Assembly: GCF_014204985.1 (NCBI RefSeq)
Contig: NZ_JACHMP010000001.1
Location: 1,240,001-1,304,000 of the forward strand
Direction: 5' to 3'
Length of the DNA: 64,000 nucleotides
Origin: Streptosporangium becharense
GTDB lineage: Bacteria; Actinomycetota; Actinomycetes; Streptosporangiales; Streptosporangiaceae
The position numbers and the translations under genes were made by a program. Below the pieces are notes generated by a model. That model saw nothing but the letters and a program-made list of their open reading frames with translations. It was not told where the DNA came from and did no database searches. Shown piece by piece: positions 28,238-40,600 of the stretch (position 1 is the first letter of the stretch; each line of letters opens with the position of its first letter).

Positions 28238-28731
28238 GGCAGCACCTTGGTCTGGCCGACCACGGGCATGAAGTTGGTGTCGCCGCCCCACCGGGGCACC
28301 ACGTGCTGGTGCAGGTGGGCGGCGATGCCCGCGCCCGCCACCGAACCGAGGTTCATGCCCACGTTGAAGCCCTGCGCGCCGCTGGCCTTGCGCAGGGCCG
28401 TCAGCGACCGCTTGGTGAAGTCGGCGAGCTCGGCGGTCTCCGCCTCCTCCAGGTCCGCGTAGTCGGCCACGTGCCGATAGGGGCAGACCATGAGGTGACC
28501 GGAGTTGTACGGGTAGAGGTTGAGCAGCGCGAAGACCGACTCGCCCCGGGCGATGATCAGGCCGTCCTCGTCGTTCATGCGGGGGATCTCGCAGAACGGG
28601 CAGCCGTCCTCCGGGCCGGAGCCGGTCGGCTTGCTGGCTCCCTTGATGTAGGCCATCCGGTGCGGGGTCCAGAGTCTCTGGAAGGCGTCCGGTGTGCCTG
28701 CCCCGTGCTGCGCCTCCGGGTCGTTGGTCAT
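28180..28731 (-). CDS. HIT-family nucleotide hydrolase/Ap4A phosphorylase-like
   Basis: Histidine-triad enzyme; its mycobacterial counterpart Rv2613c is an Ap4A phosphorylase. About 183 residues: FQRLWTPHRMAYI near the start, a CPFC pair (likely zinc), LNLYPYNSGHLMV, and the catalytic triad HLHQHVVPRW. The ATG at 28731 is my choice; in-frame starts at 28743 and 28773 are possible, and no site has a clear Shine-Dalgarno sequence at proper spacing. It is convergent with, and overlaps, the preceding membrane-protein gene by 58 bases. In mycobacteria it is directly followed by PIP synthase; here that link is broken. Confidence 0.88.
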   Translation of the reverse strand: MTNDPEAQHGAGTPDAFQRLWTPHRMAYIKGASKPTGSGPEDGCPFCEIPRMNDEDGLIIARGESVFALLNLYPYNSGHLMVCPYRHVADYADLEEAETAELADFTKRSLTALRKASGAQGFNVGMNLGSVAGAGIAAHLHQHVVPRWGGDTNFMPVVGQTKVLPQLLRDTRELLAGSWPAAS

Positions 28732-28804
28732 GGCGATCAGCATATTGCCCGGGCGCCCGGCCCGGTCTGGCACCTCCCCACCCGGCGCACCGTCCGGGGC
28801 CCGG

Positions 28805-28964
28805 CACCCGCGTCACGCGGGGCCGGCCACCCGCGTCACGTGGGGCCGATGATCCGCGCCGCGCGTAGCCGATCACCCGCCCCACGTGTGGCCGATCACC
28901 CGCGCCGCGCAAGGTCGGGCACCGCCTTGTGCGAGGGTGACCACCCGCACTACGCGACATCGGC
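28805..28964. repeat. About seven degenerate 23-bp tandem repeats
   Basis: Head-to-tail units of about 23 bp (one is 22 bp) run from 28805 to 28964. They share CACCCGCG at the start and GGCCGAT near the end, and neighbouring copies differ at a few positions. There are no unique spacers, so this is not a CRISPR array. It lies between the HIT gene and the Asp23/Gls24 gene, just upstream of the latter's promoter region. Confidence 0.75.
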
Positions 28965-29030
28965 GGACAAATAAGGCGGATTTCCGGCAGAATCCCCCCA
29001 GCGTGACCATCGACTGCCGAGGAGCACCCC

Positions 29031-30026
29031 ATGACCGACGTCTCCGTCGAGGATCTCACCGAGGGGACCGGTTCCCTCGCGTCCCCCGTCGAGGACGCCA
29101 GGCCGCACCGCCCGTTCTCCCTGGGCCTGTCCGCTTTCTCGGAGCCGGCGGGCGGGCCGTCGAGCAGGCCGTCGGGCGCCTTCGCGAGCAGGCCGGAGGT
29201 TCCGGCCGCGGACGAGACCGCGGTCCTGGACGCGGTCGGAGCGGAGCCCGCCGTCCCGGACGGCCCGTCGGACGAGCCCGAGACCGGTGCCGGGACCGGC
29301 CCGGCGCGTTCGGACGCCGCCGAGACGGCCGGGACCGCGCTCCGGTCCCCCGAGGAGGCTCCGGAGCCGGCGAGCGGGGGAACGACGGGCTCGGTGTCCC
29401 CGGCCCCCGAGGAGGCGGCGGATCCGGCGTCCCCGGAGTCCGAGACGACGGCCCAGCCGGATTTCCCGGCCGCCGGGCAGGCGCCCGCGGCCGTCGCCGG
29501 GGAGGCCGCCTCCCCCGTGGCCGAGCGGGGCGGGAAGCCGGCGGGCAGGCCGGTGATGACCCCGGCGGACAAGGCGTCCCCCGCCGTGGTCGAGGCGGTG
29601 TCCTCGGCCGTGGTGAAGGGCCGGATCAGAGTGGCCGACGAGGTCGTGGAGAAGGTCGCGGCCCTCGCCACGCTGGAGGTCACGGGTGTCGCCGCCCTGG
29701 GCGAGGGCGTCACCGGCCCCGGTGAGGAGTCGTCCCGGCCGGTCGCACCGTCCCGTGGACGCGGTGGCGCCCGGCGCCGTGGCCGGGGCGTCGGCGCGCA
29801 CGTACAGGACCGCACGGTCGCGGTCGACGTCGCGATCGTCGCCGAGTACGGGCACGTGGTGATGGACGTCGCCAACGAGGTCAAGACCAACGTGGCCCGG
29901 ACGCTCAGCCGGATGCTGGGGATGCGGGTCGTCGAGGTCAACGTCAACGTCGACGACGTCCGTCTGCCCGGGGAGGTCCTTCCCGGGCAGACGGAGGAGC
30001 CGGAGAAGGCGGGGCCGGACGCCTGA
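29031..30026 (+). CDS. Asp23/Gls24 family envelope-stress protein with long disordered N-terminus
   Basis: The 331-residue product has an Asp23/Gls24 (DUF322) domain only in its C-terminal half (about 180-320: [18 protein letters not shown], then [26 protein letters not shown]). The first about 175 residues are low-complexity and rich in Pro, Glu, Ala, Ser and Gly. Inside the domain is a basic insert, [14 protein letters not shown]. Family members cluster at the membrane and are linked to alkaline or envelope stress in Gram-positives. The ATG follows GAGGAGCACCCC. It ends before a strong bidirectional terminator shared with thrS. Confidence 0.85.
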   Translation: MTDVSVEDLTEGTGSLASPVEDARPHRPFSLGLSAFSEPAGGPSSRPSGAFASRPEVPAADETAVLDAVGAEPAVPDGPSDEPETGAGTGPARSDAAETAGTALRSPEEAPEPASGGTTGSVSPAPEEAADPASPESETTAQPDFPAAGQAPAAVAGEAASPVAERGGKPAGRPVMTPADKASPAVVEAVSSAVVKGRIRVADEVVEKVAALATLEVTGVAALGEGVTGPGEESSRPVAPSRGRGGARRRGRGVGAHVQDRTVAVDVAIVAEYGHVVMDVANEVKTNVARTLSRMLGMRVVEVNVNVDDVRLPGEVLPGQTEEPEKAGPDA

Positions 30027-30068
30027 GCCGCGGCGCGTGAGAAGGCGGGGCCGGCGGGAACGGGCACG

Positions 30069-30108
30069 CGAGAAGGCGGGAGGCCCGTGCGGACCTCCCG
30101 CCTTCTCG
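30069..30108. terminator. Bidirectional hairpin between Asp23 gene and thrS
   Basis: Perfect 15-bp stem, arm CGAGAAGGCGGGAGG at 30069-30083 and its complement at 30094-30108, with a 10-base loop. A partial copy of the left arm (GAGAAGGCGGG) lies about 30 bases upstream. It lies between the convergent genes and can terminate both. Confidence 0.8.
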
Positions 30109-30210
30109 TGGTTCCGCCGGAGCCCGCCTCCCGGGGCCGGCGGGAACGGGCGGTCCGGGGTTCCACCCGAACGGCCCGCCCACGGACGGCCCTGGACGCG
30201 GCGCTCGGGG

Positions 30211-32181
30211 TCAGACCTGGACGCGGCGCGCGATCACGTCGACGATCTCGTTGATCGCCTCATCGACCGGGACACCGTTCTTCTGCTCGCCGTTGCGGAA
30301 GCGGAAGGAGACCGCGCCGTTCGCGATGTCCTCGTCGCCGGCCAGCAGCATGAAGGGCACCTTGCCCTTCTGCGCGTTGCGGATCTTCTTCTGCATCCGG
30401 TCGTCGGAGGCGTCGACCTCGATCCGGACGCCGCGCGCACGAGCCTTCTCGGCCAGATCCCGCAGGTAGGGCACGTGGGCCTCGGCGATGGGGATGCCGA
30501 CGGCCTGAACCGGGGCGAGCCAGGGGGGGAACGCACCGGCGTAGTGCTCGACCAGCACACCGAGGAAGCGCTCGATGGAGCCGAACAGCGCCCGGTGGAT
30601 CATGACGGGCGTCTGGCGGCTTCCGTCGGCGGCCTGGTACTCCAGCGCGAAGCGCTTGGGCTGGTTGAAGTCGAGCTGGATGGTCGACAGCTGCCAGGTG
30701 CGTCCGATGGCGTCCTTGGCCTGCACCGAGATCTTGGGGCCGTAGAAGGCGGCACCACCCGGGTCGTCGACCAGCTGCAGCCCCGACTCCTCGGCCGCCT
30801 GGCGCAGCGCCTCGGTGGCCTCGTCCCAGTCGGCCTGGTCGCCGATGAACTTGTCGGAGTCGTCACGGGTGGACAGCTCCAGGTAGAACTCCGACAGGCC
30901 GAAGTCGCGCAGCACGCTCAGCACGAAGGCGAGCAGGCTCTTGATCTCGCCGCCCATCTGCTCCTTGGTGCAGTAGATGTGCGAGTCGTCCTGCGTCATG
31001 CCGCGCACCCGGGTCAGGCCGTGCACCACGCCGGACTTCTCGTAGCGGTAGACGCTGCCGAACTCGCACAGCCGCAGCGGCAGCTCGCGGTAGGACCGCC
31101 CGCGTGCCCGGAAGATGAGGTTGTGCATCGGGCAGTTCATCGGCTTGACGCGGTACTCGGTGCCGTCCAGCTCGAAGGGCGGGAACATGTCCTCGGCGTA
31201 CCACGGCAGGTGGCCCGAGGTCTCGAACAGCTGCGACTTGGTCAGGTGCGGGGTGTTGACGAACTCGTAGCCCGCCTCGCCCTGCCGGCGGCGCATGTAG
31301 TCTTCCATCTCCTTGCGGATGAGCCCGCCCTTGGGATGGAAGACCGGCAGGCCGCTGCCCAGCTCCGGCGGGAAGCTGAACAGGTCGAGCTCGGCGCCCA
31401 GCTTGCGGTGGTCGCGCTTCTCGGCCTCCTCCAGCAGGTGCAGGTATTCGTCCTGCCGCTCGCGCGACTCCCACGCGGTGCCGTAGATCCGCTGCAGCTG
31501 GGGGTTCTTCTCGCTGCCGCGCCAGTAGGCGCCGCCGGAGCGCATCAGCTTGAACGCCGGGATGGACCGGGTGGTCGGCACGTGCGGGCCGCGGCACAGG
31601 TCCTTCCAGCACAGTTCGCCGGTCTTGGCGTCGAGGTTGTCGTAGATGGTCAGCTCCGCGCCGCCCACCTCGACGTTCTCCTCGTCGGCGGCCCCGCCCT
31701 TGAGGCCGATCAGCTCCAGCTTGTACGGCTCGGCGGCGAGTTCCTCGGTGGCCTGCTCGTCGGAGACGGGCCGGCGGGAGAACAGCTGCCCCTGCTTGAC
31801 GATCTCGCGCATGCGCTTCTCGATGCGCTTGAGGTCGTCGGGGGTGAACGGGTTCTTGACGTCGAAGTCGTAGTAGAAGCCGTTCTCGACCGGCGGGCCG
31901 ATGCCCAGCCTGGCCTCGGGGAAGATCTCCTGGACCGCCTGGGCCATGACGTGCGCGGTGGAGTGGCGGATGATCGCCCGCCCGTCGGCGCTGCCCGCCT
32001 CGACGGGCTCGATCACGTCGCCGTCGGCGACCGCCGCCGCCAGGTCCTTCAGCTCGCCGTTGGCCCGGGCGGCGACCACGGAGCGGCCGTCGGCCTCCAG
32101 CGCGTCGCCGTACGTCGTGCCTCCCGCCACCACACGCTCGGCTCCGGCGAGGGTGATGCGAAGTTCTGGCACGGCGGACAC
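30211..32181 (-). CDS. thrS: Threonyl-tRNA synthetase
   Basis: Class II aminoacyl-tRNA synthetase charging tRNA-Thr. The 656 residues comprise a TGS domain (1-65), the editing domain starting at [11 protein letters not shown] (about 73) with its later Cys/His pair, the catalytic core with [11 protein letters not shown] (zinc cysteine) and [17 protein letters not shown] (motif 2 region), and an anticodon-binding domain from about 550. The GTG start is preceded by AGGGAGC. No T-box-like leader is evident in the short gap before the lysozyme-like gene. Confidence 0.97.
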   Translation of the reverse strand: MSAVPELRITLAGAERVVAGGTTYGDALEADGRSVVAARANGELKDLAAAVADGDVIEPVEAGSADGRAIIRHSTAHVMAQAVQEIFPEARLGIGPPVENGFYYDFDVKNPFTPDDLKRIEKRMREIVKQGQLFSRRPVSDEQATEELAAEPYKLELIGLKGGAADEENVEVGGAELTIYDNLDAKTGELCWKDLCRGPHVPTTRSIPAFKLMRSGGAYWRGSEKNPQLQRIYGTAWESRERQDEYLHLLEEAEKRDHRKLGAELDLFSFPPELGSGLPVFHPKGGLIRKEMEDYMRRRQGEAGYEFVNTPHLTKSQLFETSGHLPWYAEDMFPPFELDGTEYRVKPMNCPMHNLIFRARGRSYRELPLRLCEFGSVYRYEKSGVVHGLTRVRGMTQDDSHIYCTKEQMGGEIKSLLAFVLSVLRDFGLSEFYLELSTRDDSDKFIGDQADWDEATEALRQAAEESGLQLVDDPGGAAFYGPKISVQAKDAIGRTWQLSTIQLDFNQPKRFALEYQAADGSRQTPVMIHRALFGSIERFLGVLVEHYAGAFPPWLAPVQAVGIPIAEAHVPYLRDLAEKARARGVRIEVDASDDRMQKKIRNAQKGKVPFMLLAGDEDIANGAVSFRFRNGEQKNGVPVDEAINEIVDVIARRVQV

Positions 32182-32250
32182 GGTTGCTCCCTGGGATGTG
32201 TCGTCTGGTGGTCTGGGAACCGATGCTACCGGTGTCCGCGACGCGTTTTA

Positions 32251-32856
32251 TCAGGCGCTGCGGCGTCCGCGGTAGCCGAGGAAGGTCAGCTCGGCCCTGG
32301 TGCCGCGAAAGACGTTGCGGTCGAGCGGGTCGTCGCAGTGCTGGTGGATGACCCATCCGCGCCACGGCCCCGGAACCTCGGGCCTGCCCCGGGGGGCGTC
32401 CGGCGCGGCGATCCACAGCGGATGGTCCTCCAGGCCCGCGCAGTTGCCCTTCTGCGCGAACGACAGGTACGTGTAGACCACGGGCCTCAGTCCGGTCCGG
32501 GCCGCGACCACCTGGCACCAGCGGCGGGCGAAGCGGGCCACCTGGAAGGCGGGCATGCGGTCGCCGGTCTCCAGGTCGAGCGCGAGCAGGTCGCCCCGGC
32601 GCAGCCCGCCCGCCTGCTGCACGGTCCGCAGGAAGTGCGCCGCCTGCTCGTCGGGGTCGCCCGCGGGCCGGGCGAAGTGGTAGGCGCCGCAGACGATCCA
32701 GTTCTCCCGCATACCGTTCCAGTTGGCGCCGAACCAGCGGTCGGTGAAGGTGCTCCCCTCGCTCGCCTTGGCGAAGGCGAAGGACACGCCCGCCCTGGCG
32801 TGGGCGTCCCAGTCGACGGCGCCCTGCCAGTTCGACACGTCGATGCCGTGCAACAT
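32251..32856 (-). CDS. GH25 lysozyme-like protein without a signal peptide
   Basis: Glycoside hydrolase 25-type muramidase fold, 201 residues. The start [14 protein letters not shown], the KASEG segment, AYHFARP and the LALDLETGD strand (catalytic Asp/Glu region) are all typical. It begins directly at the catalytic domain: the ATG at 32856 leaves MLHGIDVS, and the upstream extension from 32892 contains no signal-peptide-like helix. Export is therefore unexplained. It is transcribed in the same direction as thrS, 69 bases upstream of it, and divergently from dapD. It could be non-classically exported, or act on internal or phage-like substrates. Confidence 0.8.
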   Translation of the reverse strand: MLHGIDVSNWQGAVDWDAHARAGVSFAFAKASEGSTFTDRWFGANWNGMRENWIVCGAYHFARPAGDPDEQAAHFLRTVQQAGGLRRGDLLALDLETGDRMPAFQVARFARRWCQVVAARTGLRPVVYTYLSFAQKGNCAGLEDHPLWIAAPDAPRGRPEVPGPWRGWVIHQHCDDPLDRNVFRGTRAELTFLGYRGRRSA

Positions 32857-32949
32857 GGCGGCCACGCTAACCGCCGGGCACGCCCGGCACACGCCCGACG
32901 CTCCCTCGGCGTACTGTCGTTGCAGCCACTTTGGCTAGGCTTGGTCGGC

Positions 32950-33927
32950 GTGAACGCAGCAGCCCAGACCTCCGGCGCGTACGCCGCCGGCATCGCGACC
33001 ATCACGTCCGGCGGGACCGTGCTCGACACCTGGTTCCCCTCGCCCCGGCTGGGCGATCCCTCCTCGCCGGGCACCACCCGGCTGACCGCGCAGGAAGCCG
33101 TCGAGGAGCTCGGCGCCGGGGTCGCCGCGCTGCTGGGCCCGGATGACGACCGCGGGGTGGAGGTGGTCGCGGTGCGCACCGGGATCGCCAAGCTGTCCGA
33201 GGCCCCGGCCGACGCGCACGACGCCTACCTGCGCCTGCACCTGCTGTCGGCCCGGCTCGTCCGGCCGCACGGCCAGAACCTGGACGGACTGTTCGGCCTG
33301 CTCAGCAATGTCGTGTGGACCAACCACGGCCCGTGCGCGGTGGAGGGCTTCGAGCAGGTGCGCCTGCGGCTGCGCGCCCGCGGCCCGGTGACCGTGTACG
33401 GCGTGGACAAGTTCCCGCGGATGGTCGACTACGTGGTGCCCTCCGGCGTCCGCATCGCCGAGGCCGACCGGGTGCGTCTCGGCGCGCACCTGGCGAGCGG
33501 CACGACGGTGATGCACGAGGGGTTCGTCAACTTCAACGCCGGCACGCTCGGCGCCTCCATGGTCGAGGGCCGGATCTCGGCGGGCGTCGTCGTGGACGAC
33601 GGCTCCGACGTCGGCGGCGGAGCCTCGATCATGGGAACCCTGTCCGGTGGCGGCAAGCAGGTCATCTCGGTGGGGCGGCGCTGCCTGCTCGGCGCCAACA
33701 GCGGCATCGGCATCTCCCTGGGCGACGACTGCGTCGTGGAGGCGGGCCTGTACGTCACCGCGGGGACGAAGGTGGCCCTGCCCGGCGGCGAGGTGGTCAA
33801 GGCCGCCGAGCTCTCCGGAAGCTCCGGGCTGCTGTTCCGCCGCAACTCCACCTCCGGCGCGGTGGAGGCCGTCGCCCGCCGGGGCACGGGTGTGGAACTC
33901 AACAGCGTCCTGCACGCCAACGACTGA
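32950..33927 (+). CDS. dapD: Tetrahydrodipicolinate N-succinyltransferase
   Basis: Transfers succinyl from succinyl-CoA to tetrahydrodipicolinate in the succinylase route to meso-diaminopimelate and lysine. The 325 residues show an N-terminal domain ([10 protein letters not shown]) and a left-handed beta-helix with hexapeptide repeats from about 175 ([21 protein letters not shown]), including the [14 protein letters not shown] turn characteristic of actinobacterial DapD. The GTG at 32950 has AGG ten bases upstream; a TTG three codons earlier is too close to it. Confidence 0.94.
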   Translation: MNAAAQTSGAYAAGIATITSGGTVLDTWFPSPRLGDPSSPGTTRLTAQEAVEELGAGVAALLGPDDDRGVEVVAVRTGIAKLSEAPADAHDAYLRLHLLSARLVRPHGQNLDGLFGLLSNVVWTNHGPCAVEGFEQVRLRLRARGPVTVYGVDKFPRMVDYVVPSGVRIAEADRVRLGAHLASGTTVMHEGFVNFNAGTLGASMVEGRISAGVVVDDGSDVGGGASIMGTLSGGGKQVISVGRRCLLGANSGIGISLGDDCVVEAGLYVTAGTKVALPGGEVVKAAELSGSSGLLFRRNSTSGAVEAVARRGTGVELNSVLHAND

Positions 33928-34021
33928 TCCGGCGCGCCGGGCGCCACGGCCCGCGGAAACTCGTTCCCGGGCCGCTCACCTGGCAGGGTTGTCCCACGGA
34001 CTTCGCACGGAGGGACGCCGG

Positions 34022-34630
34022 ATGACCGGTCGGGAGACGGCTGGCGGTGGGGGTGCCGCGGTCGCCCGGTGGGTGACGGGCCTGTTCGCGCCGCAGGTGC
34101 TGGTCATCGGGCTGCCCCCGCTCATCGGGCTGGTGGCCGACGGTTCCCGGGGGGCGTTGTGGGGCCTGATCGCGTCGGCGCTGTGCGGTGGGATCCCCGC
34201 CGGAGTGATCCTGGCCGGGGTCCGTTCCGGACGGCTCGACTCCCACCACCTGGTCGACCGGGCGAGCCGGACGGGCCCGCTGCTGGTGGCGGTCGCGGCG
34301 GTGATCGCCGCGCTGACACTGATGGTCGCTCTGAAGGCCCCCCTGCTGCTGGTGGCCACGGTGACCGCGATGCTGGCCGCGCTCGCGGTGACGGTCCCGA
34401 TCACCCTCAGGTGGAAGATCTCCTTCCACGCCGCCGTGTCGGCCGGCACCGTGGTGGTGCTCGCCCACGTGCTGCCCGCCGTGCCCACGCTCGTCGTGGG
34501 CACGGCGCTCGTGGCGGCGGTGTGCTGGGCGCGGGTGCGGCTCCGTCACCACACCGCCGCCCAGGTCGCCGCCGGGGTCGTCGCCGGCGCCGGTTCGGCC
34601 TGGCCGATCCTGGCGGCTTTCGGGGTCTGA
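34022..34630 (+). CDS. PAP2-type membrane phosphatase
   Basis: The 202-residue integral membrane protein has about six helices. The PAP2 phosphatase signature is visible in order: KISFHAAVSAG (His in the SxxH-like region) and RVRLRHHTAAQVAAG (R-x5-H-x3-Q-x-x-x-G). The first motif (KXnRP) is not clear, so the protein may be a diverged or inactive family member. The start ATG follows GGAGGGACG at ideal spacing. It lies 94 bases downstream of dapD. A lipid-phosphate or polyprenyl-phosphate substrate is an inference from the family only. Confidence 0.75.
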   Translation: MTGRETAGGGGAAVARWVTGLFAPQVLVIGLPPLIGLVADGSRGALWGLIASALCGGIPAGVILAGVRSGRLDSHHLVDRASRTGPLLVAVAAVIAALTLMVALKAPLLLVATVTAMLAALAVTVPITLRWKISFHAAVSAGTVVVLAHVLPAVPTLVVGTALVAAVCWARVRLRHHTAAQVAAGVVAGAGSAWPILAAFGV

Positions 34631-34714
34631 CGGCCCTCGGGAGTCCGGTGAGACGAACGTCGCACGGCCGCGAGCCTCTCACGCCGGGAACCGGCGCGGG
34701 CCCGCGCGGCCGGC

Positions 34715-35377
34715 TCACGGCAGCTCGGTGAACCGCTCCACCTGCTCGATCGTGCCGGCGATGACGATCACGTCGCCGTAGCCCAGGACGGTGCCGGCGT
34801 CGGCGTAGGTGAACTCGTCGTACGGGCCCTTGACGCAGACCACGGTCACGCCGTACTTGCGCCGGAGGTTGGACTCCCCGAGAGGGACGCCGACGTACTC
34901 GCGCGGCGGGCGGGTCTTGGCCAGCGCGTAGTTCTCGCCGATCTCCATGTAGTCGAGCATGCGTCCGTTGAGCATGTGGGCCAGCCGCTCGCCCATGTCG
35001 TGCTCGGGCAGGATCACGTGGTGGGCGCCGACGCGCTCCAGGATTCGCCCGTGCTCGCGGCTGACGGCCTTGGCCCAGATGTCCTCGATCCCCAGCTCGA
35101 CGAGCAGCGACGTGGTGAGGATGCTGGACTCCAGGTCGGTGCCGATGGCGACCACGGCCCGGTAGAAGTCGGGGACGCCGATCTGGCGCAGCGCCTCGAT
35201 GTCGGTGGAGTCGGCGACGACGACGTGGGTGAGCTTGCCGGCCAGGCTCTGCACCAGCTTGGGGCGGCTGTCGATGGCCAGCACCTCGGTCCCGCGGCGG
35301 AAGAGCTCCAGGGCGAGGGAGCTGCCGAACCGGCCCAGACCGACGACCACCACCGGGTCGTTTCTTCTGTCAGCCAA
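34715..35377 (-). CDS. TrkA/KtrA-type potassium uptake regulatory protein
   Basis: Cytoplasmic RCK subunit that gates a potassium channel in response to nucleotides. The 220 residues contain an RCK_N Rossmann domain (VVVVGLGRFGSSLA near 8-21, Asp36 at the end of strand 2) and an RCK_C domain from about 140. The TTG start is preceded by AAAGGACG, a good site. No TrkH/KtrB channel gene is in the window, so the partner must be elsewhere. It is convergent with the PAP2-type gene. Confidence 0.88.
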   Translation of the reverse strand: MADRRNDPVVVVGLGRFGSSLALELFRRGTEVLAIDSRPKLVQSLAGKLTHVVVADSTDIEALRQIGVPDFYRAVVAIGTDLESSILTTSLLVELGIEDIWAKAVSREHGRILERVGAHHVILPEHDMGERLAHMLNGRMLDYMEIGENYALAKTRPPREYVGVPLGESNLRRKYGVTVVCVKGPYDEFTYADAGTVLGYGDVIVIAGTIEQVERFTELP

Positions 35378-35549
35378 CGATCGTCCTTTTCCGGGGATCC
35401 GCAGCCGCGGGAGGATGTGCGAAGGCGCGCAACCCGGAAGCGGAGGGCACTCCGGCCTCTTGTCGCGTCCCGCCGTCTCGGGCCACCTGGCCCGGAGTGC
35501 CCGATCCTATCTCAGCGGTCAGGCGAGAGAGCCCGGACCGCCCGCGGCC

Positions 35550-37472
<1,923 letters not shown>

Positions 37473-37547
37473 CTCGGGACCGTTCTCGGGGGTGACCATC
37501 GGGTCATTCTACGAGGATCATGTTCCGCCCGGGGGCGGACGCGGGGA

Positions 37548-37636
37548 GCGCCCGCCCCCTGTGCGGGGGACGGGCGCCGATGCGCTCGTGAAGGCCGGCC
37601 TGCGACACCGCCCGTCCCCCGGGCGGGGGACGGGCG
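37548..37636 (-). terminator. Two near-identical G/C hairpins after the GH87-type gene
   Basis: Hairpin 1 (about 37548-37578) is slightly bulged. Hairpin 2 is perfect: 37609-37620 pairs with 37625-37636 (arm CGCCCGTCCCCC, loop GGGC). Both contain the word GGGGGACGGGCGCC, so the element looks duplicated. They lie directly downstream of the large secreted-enzyme gene and upstream of recQ. Confidence 0.7.
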
Positions 37637-37666
37637 CCCGTCGTGGCGGGTGGTGTCCGCCGGGCC

Positions 37667-40600
37667 CTACGGGTTGACCTTGATGGTGAAGGTCGAGGTG
37701 GTGTTCCTGATGTCCTGGAAGTTGCCGCTCATCCGCAGGTTGTTGAACGTCACCGAACCGACCGCCGGCCCCTGGTCCGGCTCGGGCAGCTCGTTGGCCC
37801 AGATGGCGAAGCCCGACTTGGCGTCGTAGGCGTCCCCGCTCCTGCGGGCGCCCGTGATCGTGATGTTCGTGAAGACCGTGTCCTTGATGGGGTTCTCCGG
37901 CCGTCCTCCGCTGTACTTCGTCTGGAACATGATGCCGTGGTAGGTCGGGTCGACGATGTCCACGTCGCTGACCCGGATGCCCTGGAAGACCTTCGAGGCG
38001 GAGAAGACCCAGATGCCGGGGAAGGTCTGCGCACCCCAGAAGTGGCCGCCGGCGCGGACGATCGAGATGTTCTCGAACCTCGTCGGCGGATCGGCGCCGA
38101 AGCCGTTCATCGGGTAGCCGAAGTCGAGCGAGCTGATCGTGATCCCGGAGTAGACCAGCGTGTCCGCGATGTGGATGTTCCGGAAGACGTTGTCGTAGCC
38201 GCCGTAGACGGCGATGCCCGCGGCGCGCCAGGGCAGGATGGCCGTCAGGTTCTCGTAGACGTTGCCCTTCATGTCGGCCCCGCCGGCGTCGATGGCGGAG
38301 AACAGCGCGAAGCTGTCGTCGCCGGTGGCGCGGGCCTCGTTGTTGCTGACGAGGTTGTCGGTGCTGCCGTTCGTCATGTTGACGCCGTCGGCGAACATGT
38401 TGCGGATCCGGGAGTTCTTGATCGTCACACGGTCGGTGTTGGCGCCCCAGTACAGGCAGACCATGTGCTCGTTCCAAATGTCGTCGATCACGATGTCGGT
38501 GATGTTCGAGAAGTCGAACACCTTGCCCGGGCCGTCGACGCGCGAGGTGTAGTTGCCGAAGTAGGCGAAGCCGGTGAACGAGGAGCCCTTGGCGGTGGCG
38601 TCCGCGCGGAAGCCCACGTCGGTGTTGTCCTGCGTCGCCGGCGCGTGGAACCGGGTGTACCACGGTCCGGCGCCGGCCACCTTCACCGCCTTGCCGTGCA
38701 CCTGGAACTTCTCCGCCGTCTGGTACGTGCCCGGCGGCAGGTAGACGCCGACCAGGGTGCCCGTGTCGTCCATGCGGACCCGGTCGAGTGCGTTCTGCAC
38801 GTCCTGGTGGGTGAAGCCCGCGGGAACCGCGTATCTGGCGGGGTCGGGGTTCGGCAGGGGCGAGACCTGCTCGGTGTCGATGAAGTCGATCGCGTACGTC
38901 GTCGTGTTGGCCGGGTCCTTCTGCAGCCTGATCTTGCTGCCGGCCTGGACGGTCCGGCCCAGCATGATGTTGGCCTCGTCGTAGATGTGGCGCGGCCCGC
39001 CGGCGCTCGGGGAGTTTCCGGGGCTCGCCTCAGGTCCGTACAGCCAGGCGTACTTCGAGGTCAGGTCGATGGCCTTGAGGAAGGTGCCGTCGACGTAGAC
39101 GTTGAGCGTCGAGGAGATGCCGCCGCCGCCGGGGGCGTCCGGGATGGAGAAGCGGGTGACGAGCGTATTGGTGCTGGCCCTGGTGGTGAACTCGACGTAG
39201 CTGCCCGTCGTGTCGAGCGTCACCGCCCTGCGGCCGGACGCCTCGCCCGCCGGGTCGCCGATGGTCCGGTTCGGGCCGACCACGGCCGCGCCGCCGCCGG
39301 TGACGGCGTCCTCCGCCTCGTAGTGGTCGTAGGGCATGTCCGCGCCGCGACCGGTGAACAGGCGGTGGGTGCCGGTGTTGTTGGCGCGCTTGACCGGAAG
39401 CTCGTTGGCGTCGTCGGCGAGCACGACCTTGACGGTGTACTTGCCGTCGGCGGCCTTCCAGGTGCCCAGGTCGACCGGGGCCGTGACGGCTCCGGCGGCG
39501 ATCACGCCGGTGTGCGAGCCGGTCAGTGTGCGGACGACGGCGCCCGCGCCGTCGATGACCGTCAGGGTCACGTCGTGGGCGCCGGAGGCGGAGGCCACGG
39601 CGCCCTGGTTCTTGATCACCACGGAGAAGGCGACCGTGTCGCCGCCGCGCGGGTTGCCCGGTGTCCAGGTGACGGAGGAGGCGACCAGGTCGGAGCTGTC
39701 GACGGGCTTGACGACGAGCGGCGAGGGGTGGACGTGGGTGTTGTTGGCGTCGTTCTGCTCGATGACGATGCCGGCCTCGTCCACCTTGGCGCTCAGCGGG
39801 TAGGTCCCGGCGTCCCGGCGACCGGCGTCGGCCGTGACCGTGGCGCTCGCCCCGGCGGCCAGGGCACCGACGGGAGCGGTGCCGGCGAGTGCGCCGTCCA
39901 GGTAGAAGGTGACGTTCGTGGCGCCGGAGCGCGCCGTGCCGATGTTCTTGACGGTCGCCTTCAGTGTGACGGCGTCGGTCTCCGTCGGAGCGGCCGGGGA
40001 CGACGACATGCCGGTGATCGTCAGGTCGGGGTTGGACGCGGAGGTGCCGATCACCTGGAACTCGGCGACCTGCCCGCCCGTGGCGCCGGAGTTGGCGGTG
40101 ATGCGGAGCTGCACGTCGGCGACCGTGGCGGTGACCGGGATGGTCACGGTGTTGCCGGTGGCGGGGTCGAAGGTGTGTACCGCCGCCGCCGACAGGCTGG
40201 TGAAGGCCGAGGCGCTCTGCTCGCGGCCGAGCACCTGGACGGTCTGGGTGCGCGTCGCCCACTCGGCGGCGGGGTTGAGCTTCAGCACGACCGAGCCGAC
40301 GTCGGCGTTCGCCCCCAGCTTGACGGTCAGCGTGTGGGGGTAGCCGCCCGCGCCGCCCTCCCAGTAGGTCGTCACGCTTCCGTCGTTGGCGTTCTCGGCG
40401 ACATAGGTGTGGATCGTGGACGAGGCGGTGATCGGCTTGCCGACGGCCAGGTTCGTGTCGCCGCCGGTGCCGTGGCGGGTGACGGTGTTGCTGGCGGCGG
40501 ACCGGTTGCCCGCGGCGTCCCTGGCCTTGACGTGGTACGACACGGTCGCGCCGACCGGCTGGACGTCGGTGTGGGTCAGCACGTCGCCCGGCACGCTCTT

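Noticed and set aside
28805-28964. CRISPR array
   Set aside because: Repeats follow each other directly with no unique spacers and are degenerate; no cas genes are present. The same applies to the arrays at 49952 and 52370.
32182-32250. T-box or other tRNA-sensing leader before thrS
   Set aside because: The gap is only 69 bases and lacks the T-box core sequence and any stable stem.
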